This document shows positions 21,726-33,645 of a stretch of 64,000 nt of DNA, piece by piece. The stretch is taken from positions 8,806,001 to 8,870,000 of the forward strand of contig NC_088320.1 in NCBI RefSeq assembly GCF_910592395.1, given 5' to 3'. The notes below the pieces were generated by a model, which was not told the DNA's origin, made no database searches, and worked only from the letters and a program-made list of their open reading frames with translations. The stretch is from Lineus longissimus (taxonomy: Eukaryota > Nemertea > Pilidiophora > Heteronemertea > Lineidae). A program made the translations under genes and the position numbers. How positions within the stretch are numbered: position 1 is the stretch's first letter; each line of letters begins with the position of its first letter.

Positions 21726-23870
21726 ACCAACCCAAGCGGTTTGGGTTGTCTCACCCAAACTTCTGTGGTAGAGGGAGGGTATATACATTATCCATTATGA
21801 AAATGAAATATTCTCACTCAGGTGTTTTAGAATCTATGTACATATGTTTATTAATTAGACGTCTCGATGATGTTTAGTAAACACGCGGTTGCTACATCCC
21901 CACGCATTATGTAAGTGAGTCATAGACTTCAAATGGAAAATAGGTTATTTATACGTTATTACAATCGTGAGATGGTATGTTAGATTGAAACTGGTGATTA
22001 AGAGATATGCCAACGTATGCGAAGATATTAGTTTGTATGCATAATTTCATGGGTGGTCTAAAAACTTTTAAATCTTAAATCTAGCTCAATGAGTAATATT
22101 TATTCGTTCATTAACCTATTGGTAAACGTTTAAATTCTTGGACGAAAATGCACTTCAGTCTATCTTCACCGATGTCTCACTGATGTACATGTACTTGTTT
22201 CACCCATACTGAAATACTTGTAAAAACAAATGGCAGTCATCTGATTCGCTCGGTAAATGTGACGTAACAAGACATCGGTAGAGCATGCAACTTTTCCTGA
22301 ATTTTGATGTTCATGATCATGAGTAACTCGTTTTGATTCCGCTCTCAGTTAATCCTCTGTGTACACCGAGGCGCTTAAATTTTGACAAACCAGACAACGA
22401 TCCCTACTAATCATTCGATCGGTCAGTGAACTGGTGGGATAGGAAAATAATCGGTTTGCGGTGGCGAAGTTGAAATCACGGTTTCGATTTCTTTCTAATC
22501 CTGATTATCCCGTATCAGTGAAGGTGTGATCAAAACTCGCTCAAAACTCTTTTTTTCGGCCGGAACGATGGCAATGGGCATGGCCGGGAGATGAAGATGG
22601 TCAGACGCCTGACTTATTCAATATTGTACTAAGTGCTGAATGTTTTGTGTATTATGTATTATGATTATGTAACTTTTATTTTCCTCTGCTAGGGAGATTA
22701 ATAAAATGATTATTATTATCATTATCATGTCGTCCCTGCTGATTTGTTATATGAAATGTGTTTCCTATTGTCTATTTCACGTTAATTCTGTTGTTGCACG
22801 ATGATACTCCGATATCAAACACCAAAGATGGTGTGCGTAGGTGTAGAAAATAGAACATTCCCCATAGCGCTTTATAAGAAATTGATCGAAACTATCGAAT
22901 CATCTCACCAGATACAGAACTTGTGGAACTATATATTGGATTGTTTCGATCATTGCGCGTTAGAGCGCAGACATATACGTATAGAAGCAAGAATTCATGA
23001 ATACTTAGAATTTGGAACCCAATGCTAACAGCATCTTAACTAGCACTAGTTTCCAAATGTTGACAATAGGGGGCTGTTGCAAGATAATTCGTCTTTCTTC
23101 TTTTCAATGGCTATTACAGCTATTGGTTGGTTGCTGCTAGATTTTTGTCACAAAATACATGCCTTAAATAGTGCAACTCGTTATGGCCATTATTAGGCTA
23201 ATAAGAAAATAGCATTTTTAAGAGATTACAATACTCCTCTAAGACAAAGAATGCCCACCATCACGCCATAGCACGGGAAATTAAATAATCAATTTTGTCG
23301 CCTAGGCAAAACGCTCTTTATCTCATTTATCTTTATATTTATCTCCTCATTTATCTTAAGGTATCATTTTGTTCGTCTTGGTAATATCGTTAAGTTGAAG
23401 TACATGTAATAACATTGAGTAAATGAATTCAGGAAACTTTCACCTACCCTTTTGAAGAAAAATTGATTTTTCTTTTAATTTCTGAAGTTCCAAATGCTCA
23501 GTCTTTGTGAATTCTTGGTAGTAGAAATGGTGATTTGTCCACCAAGTTATAAGGAAAGTAACCCGTTTTGTTGGTCTCTTTCTAGCAGGGTGAGACAAGT
23601 GGTGCTCCCCCCCCCCCCCCCCCCCCCAAGTCACTAAATCCGAAATGAAATAAGTTTGTTACGTTGAATCATTGTTTAAAATTTACACACTGGATTTTAT
23701 AGTTTTTTTTCACTGTATAAAAACTAAAATGCTTTTGACTGCAATGATATTTACCCGAAGAAGGATAACACTTTTGAACACATGGCTAACCCTCATATGT
23801 TTATAGAGCTGCGCAAAATTATTTGAATGAGGGCACACCCGAGTTTATCCGGAAAGATAAATAGCAAACA
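21726..23870. other. Non-coding stretch with a C21 run
   Basis: Apart from a 75-codon frame at 22801-23028 without motif and an uninterrupted C21 at 23607-23627, nothing is recognised. The homopolymer may be a length-unstable site or a sequencing soft spot. Confidence 0.4.
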
Positions 23871-24092
23871 CAGTCACCTGACTTTAATCCGATTGACTAC
23901 TCCATCGGGGTCCTTGTAAGAAAAAGACGTGCTGTCAGGGAGGAAAGATAAGTTTACGAAAAATGAACTGAAGGAGGAAATAACCAGGGCTTGGGAGGAA
24001 ATTACTCTAGACGTGGAAGAAAAAGATGACGTTGAGCAGTTTGCAGGCAAGACAGAGGATATATCGAGCATTATCCATGTAAGATCCGGCTA
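23871..24092 (+). pseudogene. Tc1/mariner transposase C-terminus
   Basis: The frame starting at 23871 reads QSPDFNPIDYSIGVLVRK, matching the SPDLNPxDxxxW region that carries the third catalytic acidic residue of Tc1/mariner transposases. It stops at 23949-23951. A +1 frame from 23947 continues with NELKEEITRAWEEIT, the usual C-terminal helix, and ends in a stop near 24092. The tryptophan normally found after NPxD is replaced by glycine. The first two catalytic aspartates and the DNA-binding domain are not found upstream. This is a frameshifted 5'-truncated remnant. Confidence 0.75.
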
Positions 24093-24337
24093 AGTACAAT
24101 TTAGCATTTCGGCATGGTAATTTTTTATAGACTTTTTTATTTTCTTCACTATGACAAAACTATCAAAACTGAAATCTTGAAATTTTATCTATTGATAGTC
24201 AAGTCCTTGATTAAAATTGTGCACATTTTCAGTGTGATATCCGGTCCTTCAATGTAAAGTTTTTAACGACTTTTTAATTTAGTTGCAACAGCTGATCACC
24301 CGGCCGACACACATACTCCAGTTCAGCGAACGTCCAC

Positions 24338-24511
24338 GCCGGTGTAAAAGTAAAAAGTGTCCCCCCTAGAAAAAGTGTCCGGGCCTATTGTATTCTGACA
24401 GATTATGGCATATGGTTCTATAGAGGCAATGACCGTCACTAGCTCAGCGCATAATAGAATCCTTTGTTCCCGGACATTTTATCCTAGGACATTTTAAACT
24501 TCTACACCGGC
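24338..24511. mobile_element. 174-bp MITE with imperfect TIRs
   Basis: Left end GCCGGTGTAAAAGTAAAAAG and right end read inward GCCGGTGTAGAAGTTTAAAA are similar, followed inward in both arms by GTCC, a TAG/TAGGA and a GTCCGGG block. Superfamily cannot be set: the flanks give no clear target duplication. Confidence 0.7.
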
Positions 24512-25480
24512 ACCATTACGATAATGTATTCATTCTTATACCAATCTATTGAACAGTGCGACCGGTTTCAGAAACTGTGCATGACATGGGGTGCTGGTTT
24601 TGTGCTAGATATAATAGGCAGCAGGAAATCCAACATATTCTATGAACTACGGTTAGGGCGCAAGGCGGATGAATCCACGGAAACTCTTTAAAGGCACCTT
24701 TATAGCATAGTAACTCGAGCACTCGATTGATACAGGGTCAATGTGAACAATGCCCCCCCCCCCCCACCCCCGTTCAGGCTATCGCCCGTTTTTAACACCA
24801 CATCAAAATATTATGATCATCCAGGATTCGTCACATTTACCGCTGCATTATAACGTGGGTGGTTGAAAATCCCGATGAGAATTAGCCGTTCGAGTTTATC
24901 ATTCCAGCCAAGTATGACCACAACATAGGGATACAGGTGTAACCACTTGTGACTTAAGTCACGACATTCCTTGAAATAAGAAAACCTGATTCAATTCACG
25001 GACAAAAAACATTCGATATCGTCTCCGGGGTTGGTCCAAAGCAGTTTTAAATAATACATATAGACGCGATGAGCATCAAAGCATCGAAGGCTGCTCAGCC
25101 ACCCGTCTGAATCATCCGGTGTCGCACTACAAAAGAATCATCCATCCATTATATCTCGGAGAACGTGTCTTTGATATGAAAGCTGCAGACAATAGCTCAT
25201 AGCTCCAAGAGCCTGTTTAAGAATGCAGTTTTCTTGAATGCCAAATTAGCACACACAATGTGTCGACGATATTAGCCGTTTTTTGCGGGTCTGTTTCACA
25301 TACCCCATCACATGAAATATAGGCATACTGCACAGGCGTCGCTCAACCGGCTATATAGTTCATTTTGAGGGGCGTAAGGCCCGCATCTATCATTTGTATC
25401 CAATTGTACCCCATCTAACACTGTTATGCGAGGGCCTTATTTCTATTGTGTTACAAAGGTAAACCACCTTTACCCACCGT
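24512..25480. other. Non-coding stretch
   Basis: Contains a C13-A-C5 run at 24753-24771. No gene or repeat boundary recognised. Confidence 0.4.
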
Positions 25481-25485
25481 GTAGG

Positions 25486-25950
25486 TCATTATTCTGGGAG
25501 CATACCTATGTTCCCCGGTACCTATGTTCCCCGAAGAGGTACCTATGTTCCCCGATGAGGTACCTATGTTCCCGGTACCTATGTTCCCCAGGTACCTATG
25601 TTCCCAGTACCTATGTCCGCAAAGAAAAGTGTGTTTTTTGTGATACGGTTTGTTTCCACAAATTCCTGGAAAGACCTTACAGAATGAAGTCACTGAATTC
25701 CAGGAAACTGCAATTCCCAGAAATCCCCCAAAAAGCAGAGTTTCAGTATTTTTTGTTTGTATTAAAATACATTTTTACTCAGCCTAGATTCATTGTTTCG
25801 TGACTTAAAGGCCAAGGTGCACGAGCCTTTGCTTTAAATTGGTACATACACTGTATCACAAAAACTATATGGGGGAACATGGGTACCGGGGGAACATAGG
25901 TACCTCTTGGGGGAAGATAGGTACTGGGGAACATAGGGATGACCCCATTA
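25486..25950. mobile_element. Element with inverted arrays of ACCTATGTTCCCC
   Basis: ACCTATGTTCCC occurs at about 25504, 25520, 25541, 25562, 25577 and 25594, with a variant at 25609. Spacings of 15-21 bases often create GGTACC junctions. Its reverse complement GGGAACATAGGT occurs four times (with variants) at about 25870-25940. The intervening 250 bp is non-coding. The outer boundaries also look related: CATTATTCTGGGAGCAT on the left and CCATTATTCTGAAG on the right, which are direct, not inverted. Reading frames through the arrays are by-products. I interpret this as a TIR-type element with subterminal repeats, class unknown. Confidence 0.6.
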
Positions 25951-26234
25951 TACCCCATTATTCTGAAGATTAACTGACTTTTTCAAAGTTTTGTAAGTTA
26001 GTATGATAATGATTATAAACTTTCCTATAAAAAACAACGACGTTAACGAATGTTAGTTCATCTTTTAGCGGCAGAAGTTGGAACACAATTTCCAGATTTT
26101 GTACCTATATAGTTCCTCATGCACATTGATATGAAACCAGGACAACCAAGATATACGTATTCATGCGCAAGCGTTACCGGACGTAACGTTTGGAAGTTTT
26201 ATTCGAACTGTTGTCGACCGCGGTGCTAATTCAA

Positions 26235-26960
26235 AGTTCTCAAAGGAGTGCTATAAGTGCATAAGTTAATTAATATGTCAATGTGTTTCTGGTAATTGGC
26301 TTGATACAAATTATTGTTGTATTTTTTTAATGTTGATACTAAGCTTATATGATTCCCAGTGCATTATCAGCATACATGTATATGGAAGCTTTTCGCTGCA
26401 TTTGAAATGAAATGGGCTTGTTTTCAAACTTGTTGAAACAGTGAGTCAGATACTCATATATCAGAGTTTGTTCGGTAAAATTCCTTGTGCATGGTATTGG
26501 CGCAGGATTTAGCCTATTCAGCTTCAAAAATTGAAGATAAGTTAAATCACAGATTTTCCTGAATCGAATCATTTCATGATTTTGATTTGGCTAGCAGTGT
26601 TCAAAGCTCGTCATATATCGATAGCGATAGCGTAGTAAAGTCCACTACAGCACTGCATATTGTATGGCCTTACGGTATTTTTCAGCTCAAACTTCAGTTG
26701 GAATCATCGATAGTCATGTTATCTGAACAGCAGTTCAATTGAAATTCCGAACTGGATGCATAGTGGCCGGCAGGCTAATAATAGTTCTTTCTGTTCAACT
26801 GTTCGGATGTAGCAATTAAAGCCTCACTAATCATTGAGACATGGGCACACTAATTCTATGTATCTACTTCAGAGTTGAGGTTTTAACAATTGCAATGTAC
26901 TTACTTTCCACAATCAATGCTCAAATCAGTTGAGAAGTTTGCTAAGGTAATTTGCAAGTA
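26235..26960 (+). repeat. Dispersed repeat family D, copy 1
   Basis: The part 26235-26680 matches 47185-47620 in inverted orientation (GTGCTATAAGTGCA, CTGGTAATTGGC, AAATGGGCTTG, GTTGAAACAGTGAGTC, CACAGATTTTCCTGAATCGA, the ATATCGATAGCGATAGCG block, AGTCCACTACAGCA). The part 26755-26960 matches 49460-49800 in direct orientation (CATAGTGGCCGGCA, TAATCATTGAGACAT, AGAGTTGAGGTTTT, GCAATGTACTTACTTTCC, CTCAAATCAGTTGAGAAGTT). Both belong to one family spread over the complex structure at 47-50 kb. Non-coding. Confidence 0.7.
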
Positions 26961-26984
26961 TTGATTACATACCTTAATCATCTA

Positions 26985-28375
26985 CGATGTTTTTTTCAAT
27001 GACAAAATTGAAAAAAAATCGACTTGGATTAGCGTCTGACAATAACAGCGATACTACATCTGAAAATGACAGTGACGCTGCCATTTGTAGGTGTCTATCA
27101 GACCAGGGTCGACCCTAGCCAGTGCCTTATGTATGCATTACGGAGATTGAGCCTATTAACCATGATGAACCATAGTTTCTCTTGTCAGAAAAATCGCCGT
27201 ACAAGTCTTGCAAACTCGACCCGCTTCCTACATGGATGGTCAAATCTGCCACCGACGATCTTGGACCCATCCTACTGAATGTCATCAATGCATCTCTGAG
27301 GGATGGGGAAGTCCCTCAATCACTCAAGATCGCACTTGTGACACCATTGCTCAATAAGCCACAACTTGACCCGATCGAGTGCCTGCAAAACTACCGCTCT
27401 GTGAGCAATGTATCGTTCTTATCCAAGGTATTGGCATGGGTCATTGCATACCGGCTGACAAAGCACATGGACATAAGCAACCTACATGATATCTTTCAGT
27501 CATGAAACCTGATCACACCACGGAAACTGCCCTATATGACTTCAGGATGATGGTGGATGAACACGGAGCTGCAATTCTTGTCTTACTCGATTTGAGTGCC
27601 TCATTCGACACCATTGACCATAAGATCTACCTGAAGCGGCTCGAAACGCTTGTGGGCATCAGATAAATAGCAAAAAGTATTTTGCCCGAAAGCTTTCTTG
27701 TGGTGTACCACAAGGGTCGGTGTTGGGCCCTATTCTATTTCTTATATACATCATTCGACTTGGAAATTTGATGGACCAAGGTACTAATCCGTGTCATATG
27801 TATATGCTGACGACAACCGGTTATTTATCGCCCTTCAAATAAGTTCAAGCACACGTTACGAATTTTGAATCTCGGGGACTGTCTTGCCTTTGTTCAGGAC
27901 TGGCTCAATGTAAAACTGAAAGGAAATCCCATCAAGACGGAGATCAAGGTGTTTGGGTCTGTCAACTGTCACGTCCAGACTAGATTACTGTAACAGCCTG
28001 CTTGTTGGCACAGATAAAAAATGTCCTTGACAAGCTACAAAACTGCAGAATCATGAAGCACGTGTGATCACAGGGACAAGTAAACGCGAACATATTATCC
28101 CTGTGCTGAGAAGTCTCCACTGGTTACCGCGATCCGTGAATGTATATAGTTCAAGACAAAGCTACACCATGTACTTATATACGAAGCAAGGAACGGACTT
28201 GCCCCTGCTTACATATCTGAGCTCCATCCATCGTTCGACCCCGGCCGATCCCTGAGGTGTGAAGTCAACTGTCTCATGAGGCCCCCAGGTATCGCCTGGA
28301 GATGTACAGAGGCAGGAGCTTCCTTGTGCAGGCGGCCAGACTTTGGAACGAACCCAGTCATGATATTCAAAAGCA
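26985..28375 (+). pseudogene. CR1/L2-like LINE ORF2 remnant
   Basis: Fragments of one reverse transcriptase ORF lie in order across changing frames. FFNDKIEK is near 26995. KSCKLDPLPTWM opens the frame 27182-27505, which continues through LNVINASLRDGEVPQSLK and an NYRSVSN motif. KPDHTTETALYDF follows the stop, with VLLDLSASFDTIDH (palm aspartate) near 27575-27620. A GVPQGSVLGPILFLIY-like stretch lies near 27710-27755, and YADD at 27803-27814. The C-terminal ITGTSKREHIIPVLRSLHWL and RGRSFLVQAARLWNEPSHDI regions end near 28370. This order is typical of CR1/L2-group LINEs. Several stops and frameshifts, and internal deletion between palm motifs, show it is dead. Family B element abuts its 3' side. 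Confidence 0.85.
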
Positions 28376-28911
28376 CGATGGTCAACGCACACGCTTTACC
28401 AAGTGCGTAGCTATGATCTATCCCTTTTCTCCAGCAGACGAAAGTTTAGGTGAAAGTCATTTTTCAATAACTCTGCACAATCCACTCCATGTTGCTCCTT
28501 GGATGAGAACAAGTCCGTTTTCAAGCGCTTCACCCAACGTTCTTGCGTAATTTGAAATAGGTGAATTATTAGCTCATTGCCGCGATTCACGGGGTAAATC
28601 ATGTAAATGTAGCTGCCCGCTATAAATCATCCGAGCAATCAAAGTTCGATACTGTCTGACCATGGACTATTCTGAAGGACCAAGCTAGGTATCGCTGCTA
28701 CACTGTGTGTTGCTAATAGGTATTCATTTCCTACCATTAGGATGATATTAGAATATCTAACTGGCACATCACATCAAGATGTACACTGATCAACACACAC
28801 ACAATTTACATAAACTTGAGCGATATCGCGATCCTTGCGAACACTATATTCAATCGGAAGGTCATAGATCATTGCTACGCAGGGGATAAATCGTGTACGT
28901 GGACCACCGTG
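28376..28911 (+). mobile_element. TIR element family B, copy 2 (with both ends)
   Basis: The left end (CGATGGTCAACGCACACG, then AAGTGCGTAGCTATGATCTAT) and the right end read inward (ACGGTGGTCCACGTACACG, then CTGCGTAGCAATGATCTAT) form a roughly 50-base imperfect TIR. The interior matches 9821-10131 plus 11264-11405, with no insertion at the corresponding point (CATGGACTATTCTGAAGG). Length about 535 bp, non-coding, so a non-autonomous DNA element. Confidence 0.75.
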
Positions 28912-31900
28912 AGTAATACTAAGAAGAAGAAGACTACGTGACATTCCTACTATGCCCTCGGCTCTCAAGTCCCAGATGAACTAGGCCTTTGTGAACCATA
29001 TCACTCAAATACCGAGTTGCACGTGACATCTGACATTGCGTCATGTATGAATGCGCATGTCGTGTTGGAGTTGCACCAGAACGCATTGGTGTTCAATCTA
29101 ATCACGTAAATCATGCTTTGATGACAGCATGCCGTTGTTCTCATGATTTTAGCTCACTACATGCAACACGACAGCCCAAACCAGGCACGTAATATAATAA
29201 TTAAATTATGAAACTTTGAATCAATCAACAAAAACACGACAGAGCCTGTTGACTATAAATAATGCCCATGTTTCGTTGGTCTTATACATACAAAATTGAT
29301 ATCCAACAAAATCAACTAAAAATTATCGGCCGTATCATCGCATATTATGCTGATTATAGTGTGAATCTGTGAATTTTGTTGACATGCCACGTGTTTATCA
29401 TGTGTAGTCTTATGGTCTTTCTCGGATTCCTCTAATCCAACCCACAGGACATGGAGAGTTGATTTTGCGTCGCTGCTTAGGTCAAAGATGATGTTGCGAG
29501 ACTCAGGCCCCAGGGTAAATTGGAGATCCATCTGATTCCGATCCCGATAGGGTCCGACCCGACTGCACGCTGGATCTCGGCGAAATTGTACCTCGAGGTC
29601 CCTGCATCGTCTTCGAGTATTGCATTTTGTGATGGGTATACTAGTATTCAGCAGAAGTTCGGAATGCAAATGCAAACATTCTCGAGTGCTGGCTTTGCCG
29701 CACACGAGATTGTATGTACACACATTGAAACATGTTGAGGCAGAAACACGTTAAGGATGCCATTTATTAAATCCCTGATATAGGCAGATTCTGACTTTTT
29801 TATTAACTTTTGACACTTCCATATGGAACTTTCATCAAACTATCATAATGCATTTGTTTAATTGCATCGGAAATATAAAATATCCGTGATGTATTCAGTA
29901 TTAAGTAAAGGACAAATTTAATGTAGCTGAATGTGATTCAGATAAATAACACGTTGCCTTGCGGCATTTGTGAACTATCCAAGATACATGTGACATCAAT
30001 ACTTAAGAATAGTTAATTTTCGATATTTGCGTAAACTGACAATATTGCCGGTTGCGCTTCGCTGTGCTTCCGTTACCTGGAGGATCAATACGATCGTTGG
30101 AGGATTTTTTCAGCAACTAGACTTTTAAATGCCACGCAATCAATGGGAATAAAATTCAACAACCTTCTCGCAATATTGAAAAATTTATGTTTGCTACTTA
30201 ACAGATCGATGCCGGTAAAGTATGGCGATTATTGATCAATGGCCATGAGAATGAGTACGTTTTCCAATCATAGAGATTTTAACTCTTTGTAATCTGCTCG
30301 ATACCAAATCGTCCTAAACTCGTTTCTGTGGACGTCATGGAACGGAGTTTCGAGAACCAAACATGAGCTATATTGTATGGTAATATATTGTATTGGGATA
30401 AACATCAAAAGACTATAATTCAAATATCCCGAAGAGCTCGAATAAAATAGCTGTTTTTGTTCTTTTGCAAATTAACTGCTTCGATCGTCACTGCATGATG
30501 TTGCATGTGAATTGAAAAAAAGTGTTTTTGACTCGAGCCATCAGTCTTTGCTTAGTGCTCTGAGGGCGGGTAAAGAAGCATCGCAGCAAAATAGGCGCCC
30601 ACGGAACTAAGCTAAATGGCGTATTCCCGCGAGTCAACGAAGACATCAAAAGACTAATGTTAACTTATCCAGAAAGGGATAACGTCAATCATCAAGTTGT
30701 GAGTCTTAATCTGCCTTTCTCTAGACATGTTGGATCACCGTTTAAATGGATCTGCCTTAGGTTATAGATTGTGCTCGAATAGATCATATCTTTATCCGGT
30801 GAGCGCACGGGGAACTTTCTCTTTGATGTCATCCTTTAAAAAAAGTATGCGCTAACCTTAGGGACAGAACTTAGCAAGATTTTAACGGAGTGCGTCCGAT
30901 ATGTATCCATTAGCAAATTCCATACGAGTAACCAGCGTATTGGTATGCACGAGGGAAGTCTCTGAGAGGAAGTGAATTTGTCAAACAAATTTTTATTCTT
31001 TAAACAAAATTAAAGTGCTTTAATGAATTTATTGACAAAGTAGTGAGAAAACAGTTAAATATTTAAAATTCCGTTAGCTAAAATGGATCTTTAAATAATA
31101 CTGACAAAGAAACAGCCTCAAGGAACATTTGATATTTGCAGGTATCTCCGGTGTTTTGGCCAGATGGAAAAACTTAACTATACGGCCTTTCCTTACACAA
31201 GCTATATTCATGGCTCACAGGTACGGCGAGTCTACACTCTTTGAAATAAATCTTTTTAGCTTTTCAAAAACGCTTTTAAAGTTTTTTCTGTTGACACAAA
31301 TACGCATCCCTCATATGTTTCTTTTTTTATTAAATTAAAAAAAAAATGGATTTTGAGATTGTAAAAACCTCTACAGGGTGCAAGTTTGTGTAAGCCGGGA
31401 AACTACCGACGAATTTTAAAAATCCCAAATACCTTTACTTTCTCTTAGAAGACTGGCGCGAATCTAGAGGGGAAATGTGTGTGTGGGGGAGGGGGATTGG
31501 GGGGGGGGGGGGATTGGGGGGGGGGGGGTCGTTACTCCTCTCCCCACACACACACACCACTACTCGCAACCACCAAGTTTTTTTAAAAGAAATTTCCGCA
31601 TCAAAGCAAACATTTCGAACCCAATATTGTATAGGCATTTGGAAATGAAAAGGCTGGTGGTTGTAGCAAGCTGCAAGCTTGCACATTCTTCTTAGCCTAG
31701 ATCTATTTATAGGGGCCTAAGTCTACTAGATACCTTATTCTTTGTGTTCAAGAGGATGAACCCAAGATCCCCAACCCACACTGTAACAACCTGGGATTAC
31801 ATTTTTTTACTTCAATTACGTCATACACAAAAAATCACTGGGCGCACTATGTATTAAATGAAAAATCCCGGTCATATGTGGATGCCGCTATCTGGCTTAG

Positions 31901-31980
31901 TGCCCTGAAGTTTGGCCTGAGTTACTTGAGATTGCATCTAACAATTGCCCAGGAAAGGACAACCGTAAGCGCACTCAGTT
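28912..31980. other. Long non-coding stretch, GC-richer island near 29.4-29.7 kb
   Basis: Most of this stretch shows nothing. A G-rich run with repeated G9-G12 tracts lies at 31486-31528, followed by a CACACACA tract on the same strand. No RNA gene or transposase motif is seen. Confidence 0.4.
29316..29723 (-). other. 135-codon open frame of unknown nature
   Basis: Open on the minus strand from 29723 to a stop at 29316-29318 and locally GC-richer than its surroundings. The middle reads like a soluble protein (DLQFTLGPESRNIIFDLSS, then TLHVLWVGLEESEKD). No known domain comes to mind, and no splice signals were convincingly placed. It could be an exon of a host gene or an element fragment; a chance frame remains possible. 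Confidence 0.25.
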
Positions 31981-31987
31981 TTCCTGT

Positions 31988-32225
31988 AGAGATGCTTGGA
32001 AATCGCATCAATGAAGTTATCAACGTTTTCTTGGGAATATACAATCCTGTTTGACAATGAGATGCTTGGAAATCGCATCTACGACCTTCTGTGAATTTTC
32101 AAAACTATCTGGAGGAACGATAAGATGCTTGGAAATAGCGACCTTCTATAAATTTTCAGAAATATATTGAGGAATCTACTGACTTTTTGAAGATGAAATG
32201 CTTGGAAATCGCTTCTGCGGTCTTC
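31988..32225 (+). repeat. Short tandem array, unit 63-73 bp
   Basis: The core GATGCTTGGAAATCGCATC, itself a GATGC...GCATC hairpin, starts at 31991 and 32061. Variants follow at 32124 and about 32197. Spacers differ but share ACGACCTTCTGTGAATTTTC-like text between units 2 and 3. Four diverged units. Confidence 0.75.
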
Positions 32226-32879
32226 GAAATGTTCGTTGGTGTGTACTACTCATCAGTTCCGGTAGTATGTGGGTGAGTTAAGCTGTTAGTAATGATAATA
32301 ATAATAATAGTAATGATAGTAACCATTTTTTTGAACCTCTATTAAAGAGAATGCTATACATGTACATTTTCGTTCAAACATTCATGACTCAGTAAAACAT
32401 ACAAGAGAATAAAATATTACATAATGTAAAATCAGCCCCAAAAGACTAGGTAAGGGGCATAACCAGCTCGTGTTGCATTGAGTCCATATTGTTACAATTT
32501 TCATCATATGAGGTAAAATGGGGTATTTGTAGCTTGGTCTAATTGTAACACCTGGCTATGTTTTTGATTCATATTCCGGTGGCCATGGAATTATTCAGCC
32601 AACCAAAGCATGGCCATGAAAGAGGTGACTCTTGCATGTATCCATTCCACTCAAGTGATTTCCTTTGCTAGGAATTCTTATAGGAGACCTTAAGTGGAAA
32701 ACACTGTTAAGGGCTAAGACGTTTTATGCATATTGGCCCTGGTTCAGTTTTAAAGGGATCGGATAAGTAATGTCGTATTTCTCTTGGTCTTTGTGGGTCT
32801 TGTCACGTGATCACCCTTATGATTTTCACGAGTCTGCCAAAATTCGGGTTTTGCATGATTTAGGCGATGGCGTGTCACG

Positions 32880-33645
32880 TATGACATGATATGACGGGTG
32901 TATTTGGTCGTTACGTGACATTACTGTTTCTACGTGACAAAACTATTTGTTGTGTCCAACCGGCCAGCTGAGTTTCAACTTGAAAACAGGTCTTACGGTA
33001 GGCATAAGAACAGATACCTGACACGAACATACACAAATATAATTATTTTTGTCTAAATTTCAAAAATAGCACTTCTCATAAAAACATATCCACATTGCTG
33101 TCATCTTTCCTGACAAATGGTACATATTTTGTCATTATTATACAAAGTTAGGAAGTTTTCCCAAATGTGCGCGATGATGACGTGTACTGAGAACATGATA
33201 AAACATATATTCTAAAATGCGTTTCCAAGGTGTTAGCATAAGGATAACCAATTCGTGACGTATTGTATCACAGAAAACGCCCGATGCAGAATTTTAAATC
33301 TGGTGTTTATTTCTATAAATAAATCGGCATTGGCTCCTAGCTCTGGTCACCACGTCAAAATACGTAGGTTCTTGTTATCAGCCTTTTGAGTAGCGCTCTA
33401 CGTTCCAGAAACTCTCAATTACATGTATTAACCAAAAGACTTGCTAAATCAGCTACGATTTTCATTGAGGAGCAAGAAATCAACGATTTCTTAGGAATCA
33501 TGCTTGCGAGACATCGCGCATGAATGCATCATAACTCCTTTATGATACCTAGTTAGTGTCGTATGAAATATTCTAATGCAATGTACTGTTTGTTTGCCAC
33601 ATAAGGGTTTAAATCACAGTAATATATGATCAAGATCAAAATTCA
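32880..33645 (+). repeat. Dispersed repeat family C, copy 2
   Basis: Matches 21100-21545 as described there. This copy holds several hundred extra bases between the shared blocks. Non-coding. Confidence 0.5.

Noticed and set aside
23607-23627. C21 homopolymer (also C12, C13, G14 and G-rich tracts elsewhere) as functional quadruplex sites
   Set aside because: Single tracts without conserved context; may be polymorphic or error-prone sequence. Not strong enough to claim function.
25426-25803. 125-codon open frame with YLCSP repeats
   Set aside because: The repeats are produced by the ACCTATGTTCCCC array; the frame is a by-product.
31988-32225. CRISPR-like layout of repeats and spacers
   Set aside because: Repeats are imperfect, spacers partly related and of uneven length, and the host is clearly an animal. 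A decayed tandem array explains it.
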